Assembly (NCBI GenBank): GCA_025997655.1
Contig: BNUW01000007.1
Span: 1 to 32,070 of the forward strand
DNA: 32,070 nucleotides
Source: Spirochaetia bacterium
Lineage (GTDB): Bacteria > Spirochaetota > Spirochaetia > Treponematales > Breznakiellaceae
Direction of reading: 5' to 3'
Position numbers and translations under genes: made by a program. Numbering within the stretch: position 1 is the first letter of the stretch; every line of letters begins with the position of its first letter. The notes beneath the pieces were generated by a model. It saw only the letters and a list, made by a program, of their open reading frames with translations. It did not search any database and was not told the origin of the DNA. This document shows positions 1 through 4,030 of this stretch, piece by piece.

Positions 1-170
1 TTCAATAATCCCTGGTGATAGTTCGCCCATTCCGCTATTTCTGTCCACTGATCACAATCCGCAAGTGTCGCAAATAGGACTATCACCACGATGTCCTTTA
101 GAATATGGTCTACTTTCCATTGTTGCCGGTCATCTTCCAAGCTTTCTAGAAATGATAATACCTCTTCCAT
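1..170 (-). CDS. ISAs1-family transposase, N-terminal part, cut by left window edge
   Basis: Reading the minus strand from ATG at 168-170 gives about 56 codons that stay open to the edge. It begins MEEVLSFLESLEDDRQ and continues with HILKDIVVIVLFATLADCDQ and WTEIAEWANYHQG. This pattern (short acidic leader, hydrophobic ATLA segment, then D-x-W-x-E-I-A-E-W) is the N-terminal DDE_Tnp_1-associated domain of ISAs1-type transposases. A GGGAGGGG Shine-Dalgarno precedes the start. The catalytic DDE residues would lie outside the window, so intactness cannot be judged. The element's inverted repeat is at 218-235, about 48 bp upstream of the start, as expected for an IS end. Confidence 0.8.
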   Translation of the reverse strand, partial: MEEVLSFLESLEDDRQQWKVDHILKDIVVIVLFATLADCDQWTEIAEWANYHQGLL

Positions 171-217
171 TTCTTTAACCCCTCCCAGGTCTTATGAAAA
201 AGTATATCACTTTCCTT

Positions 218-235
218 TCATGCGTTTGTCGTGGT
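218..235 (-). repeat. Terminal inverted repeat of the ISAs1-type element
   Basis: On the minus strand this reads CACGACAAACGCATGAAA. The identical 18-mer is found at both ends of the small element at 1713-1918, once in each orientation. Its position just outside the transposase start marks it as the transposase-proximal end of the IS. The other end lies beyond the window. Confidence 0.75.
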
Positions 236-457
236 CGGGGACTAATCTCTTTCGCCTTTTTAGGCGCAAGCAGCCGAAAGGGGTCATGCTCCCGCACCGC
301 CTCGTAACTCTTTTCTATTGTTTCTTTTGCTTCCCGTAACTTTGCAAGCCGCGCTTCCCGTATTTTGATCTCTTCCGGTATGCTCAGTCCGTCCGCTAAT
401 GGTTTGCTGTCCGCTTCTTCTAGCAAGCTTTCCACTGCTATTTTTCGGTATTTTCCC
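236..457 (-). pseudogene. IS1182-like transposase remnant
   Basis: The minus-strand reading contains GKYRKIAVESLLEEAD, then a stretch with PEEIKIREARLAKLREAKET followed by IEKSYEAVREHD. This P-E-E-I-x-x-R-E-x-R-L-A-x-x-x-E-A-K pattern is the charged hinge of IS1182-type transposases, which normally precedes the DDE domain. There is no start codon of its own: the reading enters directly from the 3' end of manC, and it runs into the ISAs1-type inverted repeat at 218-235. It is therefore a fragment bounded by manC on one side and a later IS insertion on the other. The family call comes from the hinge pattern only. Confidence 0.55.
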
Positions 458-463
458 CGTCTT

Positions 464-1609
464 CTACAGCAATTCGTCCCTGCCCGCCGCCTTAATCTGC
501 TCCACAATGCCCTTAACTCCCTGGGTCGCGCCCTTTTTGGCGATAAGCACCGCGCCGGGCCCGCCGTCCTTCCCGGACCGTACCGCCACAATGAGGTCGT
601 CCACCCCGCAGAGGGCCACCGGCAAATCGGCGTCCACAAAGCAGCCCGACGAATCCTGGGCGTATACCTCCGCGCCGGACCCTTGAGCCGCATGATCAGA
701 GGCTATCCGGACGTATTCATCCCAACTGCCCACATCGAACCACTCAAAGCGGGCCGCCGCCGCCACGGTGCGGGAACACTTTTCCGCGATGGCGTAATCC
801 ACGGAGATCCCCGGTGCGGTACGGTAGGCCTCCTCCAGGCCGGGCCACTTGCTCAGGACCCGAATGCCCCCCTCCACCGTATAGGCAGATGGGCCGGGCG
901 CCGCAAGGGCTTCAAAGGCATTGAAAATTGCCGGGGCGTTCCGGCGGAATTCCTCCAGGATGAAGCGGGTAGAAAAACCGAACATCCCCGAATTCCAGTA
1001 ATAATTTCCCGCCGACAGAAATGCTTCCGCCACGGCCTTCACAGGCTTTTCACGGAAAGACCGGACCTTGTATACCGCTGTCTCCACCGCCCCGGACGGA
1101 CCCGCAAGGCGATCCCCGGTTTCGATATAGCCGTACCCGGTGTCCGGCCCCCGTGGAGGTATGCCGAAAACGGCCAGATTACCCTGGGCAGAGAAGGCCG
1201 CCGCCGTCAGGGCATCGGCCTTAAAAACCGCCGGGGGCTGTATGATGTGATCACTGGTTAGGACCAGCACATTCCGGTCTCCGCGATTTTCTCCGCCGGC
1301 ATAAAAAGCGCCGCAGGCAATGGCGGGGGCGGTATTTTTTGCCAGGGGTTCCGGGATCAGCACCAGCCGGCTTTTCTCTTCGGCGCGGTATTTTCCGCAA
1401 ACCCTGATAACGTGGGGGACATGGGCTTTCCCGGCGATAATGATGACGCGGCCATCCTCGCCGGTAACCGCCAGGGCCCGTTCTACTGCGTCGTTGAAAA
1501 AGCTGCCCCCCGCATGAACGGACAGGAACTGTTTGGGGGTTTTGGAATTGCTGGCAGGCCAAAGCCGGGTGCCGGAGCCACCGGCCATGATAATGCAGTC
1601 GTTGAACAT
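464..1609 (-). CDS. manC: Mannose-1-phosphate guanylyltransferase
   Basis: Makes GDP-mannose from mannose-1-phosphate and GTP in the cytoplasm, feeding surface polysaccharide and glycan synthesis. The 381-residue protein starts MFNDCIIMAGGSGTRLWPAS, the nucleotidyltransferase signature GGSGTRLWP with the following K-x-P-K-Q-F. It also has FREKP near residue 180 and NSGMFGFS near 207, both typical of the family. The length fits the single-domain guanylyltransferase without the isomerase domain. The normal C-terminal GIVEQIKAAGRDELL is present, so the gene is complete although transposase debris begins right after the stop. No Shine-Dalgarno precedes the ATG; an extended -10 lies 6 nt upstream instead, suggesting a leaderless transcript. 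No partner gene is adjacent. Confidence 0.95.
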   Translation of the reverse strand: MFNDCIIMAGGSGTRLWPASNSKTPKQFLSVHAGGSFFNDAVERALAVTGEDGRVIIIAGKAHVPHVIRVCGKYRAEEKSRLVLIPEPLAKNTAPAIACGAFYAGGENRGDRNVLVLTSDHIIQPPAVFKADALTAAAFSAQGNLAVFGIPPRGPDTGYGYIETGDRLAGPSGAVETAVYKVRSFREKPVKAVAEAFLSAGNYYWNSGMFGFSTRFILEEFRRNAPAIFNAFEALAAPGPSAYTVEGGIRVLSKWPGLEEAYRTAPGISVDYAIAEKCSRTVAAAARFEWFDVGSWDEYVRIASDHAAQGSGAEVYAQDSSGCFVDADLPVALCGVDDLIVAVRSGKDGGPGAVLIAKKGATQGVKGIVEQIKAAGRDELL

Positions 1610-1615
1610 ATAGGT

Positions 1616-1624
1616 AGTATAGCA
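1616..1624 (-). promoter_or_regulatory. Extended -10 promoter element of manC
   Basis: On the minus strand the bases read TGCTATACT, a TGn extended -10 followed by a near-consensus TATACT hexamer at 1616-1621. Only 6 nt separate it from the manC ATG, so transcription would start at or next to the start codon. No convincing -35 is seen, which is usual for extended -10 promoters. Confidence 0.5.
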
Positions 1625-1712
1625 CCGGTTGCACTAATGCACTATACCGAATAGCGCCATACATGCTGTCCCATATAGTATCGCCATTTATCCATCCTGA
1701 TAAGTATCACAT

Positions 1713-1918
1713 GCACGACAAACGCATGAAAAAAATTATTCACTGATTAAGATAGAATTTCTAAGGATTAACCACAGACCACACTGACGTCACGGACTCC
1801 TGCTTTCTTATCTTTTCCTTAGTCCGTGAAGGTCTGTGAGGTCAGTGGTTAAATTCCTAATTTTTATCCGTTTTTTTGGATTAGTATGGTTAAGAAATTC
1901 TTTCATGCGTTTGTCGTG
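1713..1918. mobile_element. 206-bp MITE with ISAs1-type ends and 9-bp target duplication
   Basis: The 18-mer CACGACAAACGCATGAAA at 1714-1731 is repeated inverted at 1901-1918. The element is flanked by direct repeats GTATCACAT at 1704-1712 and 1919-1927, a 9-bp target-site duplication. It has no coding capacity. Its inside is largely palindromic: an imperfect stem of about 30 bp pairs 1769-1798 with 1821-1851 and starts TAACCAC, with a second match (AGAATTTCT) at 1754-1762 and 1893-1901. The end sequence equals the end of the ISAs1-type element at the left edge, so that transposase is the probable mobiliser. Confidence 0.85.
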
Positions 1919-1936
1919 GTATCACATAGGGGATTC

Positions 1937-2146
1937 CCCCGGGTGAGCTTTGAGAACGTCCAAGTTGTTTTCGAGGATCCGCGTCGTATGGAACGCCGAG
2001 GAAGAACGTGCGCAGACCATGGGTATGGCAGATGATGTTCTGTTTGTCGTTTATACCGAGCGCGCATAGCGGAGCCGAAAGAACGGAGGATTTACTATGG
2101 CGATAGTACGAAGCACCTACAAGGTTGGAGACGGATTAACCCCTGA
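1937..2146 (+). pseudogene. brnT: Decayed BrnT-like toxin, copy 1
   Basis: Pieces of BrnT (type II RNase toxin) appear in successive frames: RVSFENVQVVFEDP, then EERAQTMGMADDVLFVVYTE, then AEPKERRIYYG running to a stop at 2144-2146. The segment between VVYTER and AEPKERR, which in copy 2 reads IRLISAR, is deleted, and there are at least two frameshifts. The N-terminus is missing, with the MITE ending about 10 bp upstream. The order matches copy 2 (2871-3134). It cannot make a working toxin. Confidence 0.75.
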
Positions 2147-2329
2147 AGGACGGGCACAAATCCGTGCCGGGTCATAGACCGGCTTCCGCTTTGCGGCGGA
2201 ATGCCCGCCCCTCACCGACGAGCAACTGGCGGAGTTCCGCCCGGTGAACTGGAGGAACGGGCGCGGGAAATGCGGGAGGCCGGTATCGTAGACCCGGTAC
2301 TGATCCCCGCCCGAGAGTCTGCGGGCTGA
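2097..2329 (+). pseudogene. brnA: Decayed BrnA-like antitoxin, copy 1
   Basis: ATG at 2097, preceded by GGAGG, opens MAIVRSTYKVGDGLTPEGRA and hits an in-frame TAG at 2175. Past the stop the same frame reads CPPLTDEQLAEFRPVNW; a frameshift follows, and the next frame gives EERAREMREAGIVDP to the TGA at 2327-2329. The segments align directly with the intact antitoxin at 3085-3333. It overlaps the 3' end of its toxin by about 50 bp, as in copy 2. Confidence 0.8.
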
Positions 2330-2343
2330 AGGAAGGAAGAAGA

Positions 2344-2439
2344 ATCGAGTAGGAGGCTACCCATTAATTGGGTAGCCGTCCTCTCACACCACCGTGCGTA
2401 CCGTTCGGTACACGGCGGTTCAACGGGTTGCGTGTAGTA
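2344..2439 (-). mobile_element. 3' end fragment of a group II intron (domains V and VI)
   Basis: On the minus strand, 2389-2418 folds into a hairpin: CCGCCGTGTACC, a GAAC loop, then GGTAC, a two-base GC bulge, and ACGGTGG. Stem length, tetraloop and two-nt bulge on the 3' side fit group II intron domain V with a CGC-type triad. A second hairpin at 2355-2377 (GGCTACCC paired with GGGTAGCC) would be domain VI, followed by CCTACTCGAT, which resembles bacterial intron 3' ends. No reverse transcriptase is present; upstream intron sequence is cut off where the IS5-type element begins at 2440. The call is from structure and remembered consensus, not a covariance search. Confidence 0.5.
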
Positions 2440-2871
2440 CCGACTTTGTTGCAACGTAATGAATAAAGATATATACTTTTCCCAAAGCTTGGGAGGGCAA
2501 AAATGGGGAAAAGCGGTAAAGATACCTATAAAATCAAAAATTGGAGCGAGTATAATAAAAGTCTGTGCACCCGAGGGAGACTCACCCTGTTTATAACAGC
2601 GGGTGTAATTTTCGAATGGGGAAAAATAGATCCCAAAAAGAAAGTCGTTGGTGAGAAAATGTATCCGGATAGCATTTGTACCGCTACAAAACCATATTTT
2701 GGGAAAAACTATCTGCACGCAAAACTAAAAATCAGGAGACAGAAGTGCAATTGAATTGTAAGCTGTTGAATGTGTATTGCGATTTAGGGATGCCGGTTTC
2801 GTACAAAGTTGATTAGTTGGATACCCGGTTGGGTATTGAGGGATTAAATCGTACCGTTGCAACAAAGTCGG
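2440..2871 (+). mobile_element. Internally deleted IS5-family element, 432 bp
   Basis: Perfect 17-bp inverted repeats bound it: CCGACTTTGTTGCAACG at 2440-2456 and its complement at 2855-2871. The C-x-x-C-T-T-T-G-T-T-G pattern is typical of IS903/IS5-group ends. Inside is only the start of a transposase (2503-2754), so most of the element has been deleted. No clear target duplication is found: the left flank is intron sequence, the right flank is brnT, which points to a deletion or recombination after insertion. Confidence 0.75.
2503..2754 (+). pseudogene. IS5-family transposase, N-terminal fragment
   Basis: Starts MGKSGKDTYKIKNWSEYNKS and continues LCTRGRLTLFITAGVIFEW. The NWxEYNKSL-x-x-RG-x-[LI]T pattern is the N-terminus of IS903/IS5-group DDE transposases, which run to about 300 residues. 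After about 40 codons similarity is lost and the reading ends at 83 residues, so no DDE catalytic residue is present. The ATG follows GGGAGG in the upstream region. It lies within the 17-bp inverted repeats at 2440 and 2871. Confidence 0.75.
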
Positions 2872-3134
2872 ATCATGGTGTTAAATTCGAGATTGCGGAA
2901 GTTGTTTTTGATGATTTTCTTCATATTAAGCGGCATGATGATGATAGTTCTGAGTATGAGGAACGCTGGCAAACGATAGGCACGGCAAGACAAGTGCTTT
3001 TCGTGGTTTATACAGAAGTAGGGGAGGACGATATACGGCTTATATCGGCCAGAGTCGCCGACCCAAAGGAACGGAGGATATATCATGGCATTGGTAAGAC
3101 ATACCCATACGGCTGGGAGCGAGCTAACTACTGA
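2871..3134 (+). pseudogene. brnT: BrnT-like toxin, 5'-truncated, copy 2
   Basis: The reading contains DHGVKFEIAEVVFDDFLHIK, EERWQTIGTARQVLFVVYTE and IRLISARVADPKERRIYHG, the full central and C-terminal part of BrnT, an RNase of the RelE-like fold. The first ~19 residues, which in the family hold the W-D-x-x-K-x-x-x-N segment, are replaced by IS5-type end sequence: the coding similarity starts exactly at the inverted repeat (2871). A TTG at 2817 inside the IS could in theory start a chimeric protein, but an active toxin is doubtful. The 3' end overlaps brnA by 50 bp. The AR-x-A-x-x-x-E-R-R-x-Y signature is intact. Confidence 0.75.
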
Positions 3135-3333
3135 GCAGAAAGCTCGACTTGATGAAGCGGCAAAACGCCCCATCAACTATACCAAGGACTGCCCGCAATT
3201 AACCGACGAGCAGCTTGCGGAATTCCACCCGGCTAACGGCATGACCTGGGAAGAACGGGCACGGGCTATGCGGGCAGAGGGGATAGTGGACCCGGACACG
3301 GTTCCGGCGGAGGTACTGGCTAACACCCCTTAG
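3085..3333 (+). CDS. brnA: BrnA-like antitoxin, copy 2
   Basis: An 82-residue protein starting MALVRHTHTAGSELTTEQKA, with CPQLTDEQLAEFHPANG in the middle and WEERARAMRAEGIVDPDTV near the end. Position (after and overlapping brnT) and the D-x-P-x-L-T-D-E-Q pattern support the BrnA antitoxin family, whose members bind the toxin and repress the operon through a ribbon-helix-helix. An AACGGAGG Shine-Dalgarno lies about 7 nt upstream of the ATG at 3085, inside brnT. The frame is intact, unlike copy 1. Its stop shares bases with the stop of the convergent XRE gene. With a truncated toxin it may now be an orphan antitoxin able to neutralise related BrnT proteins elsewhere in the genome (inference). 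Confidence 0.75.
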   Translation: MALVRHTHTAGSELTTEQKARLDEAAKRPINYTKDCPQLTDEQLAEFHPANGMTWEERARAMRAEGIVDPDTVPAEVLANTP

Positions 3334-3677
3334 CCTCGCCCCTCGTCCTCCTGCTCTTTCAGGACCTTTACCAGCTTGATCGCCAGCTTCCTGCTTCTGG
3401 GGGTAAGCTTTTCGGTGATATTCACCAGCAGGCGCAGGTCCAGGGGCAGGGCGGCAAGGGTCTTTTCCTGGCGCTTTTCATCCCCGGTTACCAGATATTC
3501 CACGGTCACCCCCAGCGCTTGGGCTATACGGACGGCGGCCTCGGCGTTGGGGATGGCGTTATGGGTATTCAGGTAGTTATCGAGGGTATGCCGCTTAATG
3601 CCCGTTTGGGCGGAAAGCTCCTTCACCAGCATATCGGAATAGGCTAATTGACCTTTTAAATTCTCCTTGAATCCCAT
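3330..3677 (-). CDS. XRE-family helix-turn-helix regulator
   Basis: A 115-residue DNA-binding protein. Residues about 16-66 form a Cro/C1-type HTH: LVKELSAQTGIKRHTLDNYL (recognition helix around IKRHTLDNYL), then IPNAEAAVRIAQALGVTVEY ending in LVTGDE, the usual end of this domain. The C-terminal half is a short basic helix (RSRKLAIKLVKVLKEQ) that could dimerise. It has no Shine-Dalgarno; a 9-bp perfect palindrome spans the start codon (3664-3688) and may be its own operator. It is divergent from the protease gene and convergent with brnA, so either could be its target. Small XRE proteins like this are common in mobile and toxin-antitoxin regions. Confidence 0.85.
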   Translation of the reverse strand: MGFKENLKGQLAYSDMLVKELSAQTGIKRHTLDNYLNTHNAIPNAEAAVRIAQALGVTVEYLVTGDEKRQEKTLAALPLDLRLLVNITEKLTPRSRKLAIKLVKVLKEQEDEGRG

Positions 3678-3688
3678 GAATTCAAGGA
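3664..3688. promoter_or_regulatory. Inverted repeat across the XRE start codon
   Basis: TCCTTGAAT at 3664-3672 and ATTCAAGGA at 3680-3688 are perfect complements separated by 7 nt that hold the start codon of the XRE gene. It could be an operator bound by the XRE dimer, or an mRNA hairpin hiding the start. Confidence 0.4.
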
Positions 3689-3819
3689 TTACTAGAAAAG
3701 CATAATTTCCACCTTAAGTTTATTCCTAAAAAACCGATTATGATAAAGAATATTATTCTTATAAGAATGGGTTGCCATTTTGATTATGGGAATTTACATA
3801 ATAGGGGAATTGGCCATAA

Positions 3820-4008
3820 TGGAAAGATGCTACGGAAACCGAATTCCTGTATTCATTCTATGACTGGCAATCTTATGGGAGCGCGAAAATAAACCGGTCT
3901 CTCCGGGCAGCCCTTGCATTTGAGGACAGCGGTTATGATTTTTCTATCGATGGTTATTCCGCAGGGGACGTCATTAGCCGGTATCTATTTGTCCCTTTCA
4001 AGAATTAA
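3820..4008 (+). pseudogene. C-terminal fragment of an unidentified protein
   Basis: After an in-frame TAA at 3817 there are 62 open codons without a usual start codon. They read WKDATETEFLYSFYDWQSYG, then INRSLRAALAFEDSGYDFSI and DGYSAGDVISRYLFVPFKN before TAA at 4006-4008. It looks like real coding sequence cut at its 5' end. The last part (3959-4001) recurs at 7899-7941 with one mismatch, where it reads AGDVISRYLFVPFK in the same frame. The family is not recognised. It overlaps the long upstream extension of the protease reading frame, which is one reason to place the protease start at 4031. Confidence 0.5.
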
Positions 4009-4030
4009 CTATCGGCAGGGGGCTTGCAAA

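Noticed and set aside
365..1261. 298-codon plus-strand frame across manC
   Set aside because: Antisense shadow of manC with no recognisable domain.
2212..2718. 168-codon minus-strand frame
   Set aside because: Crosses the brnA remnant, the intron end and the IS; no coherent protein.
3914..4030. 39-residue N-terminal extension of the protease
   Set aside because: It reads the other frame of a remnant gene (3820-4008); the GTG at 4031 has a good ribosome site and starts a signal peptide.
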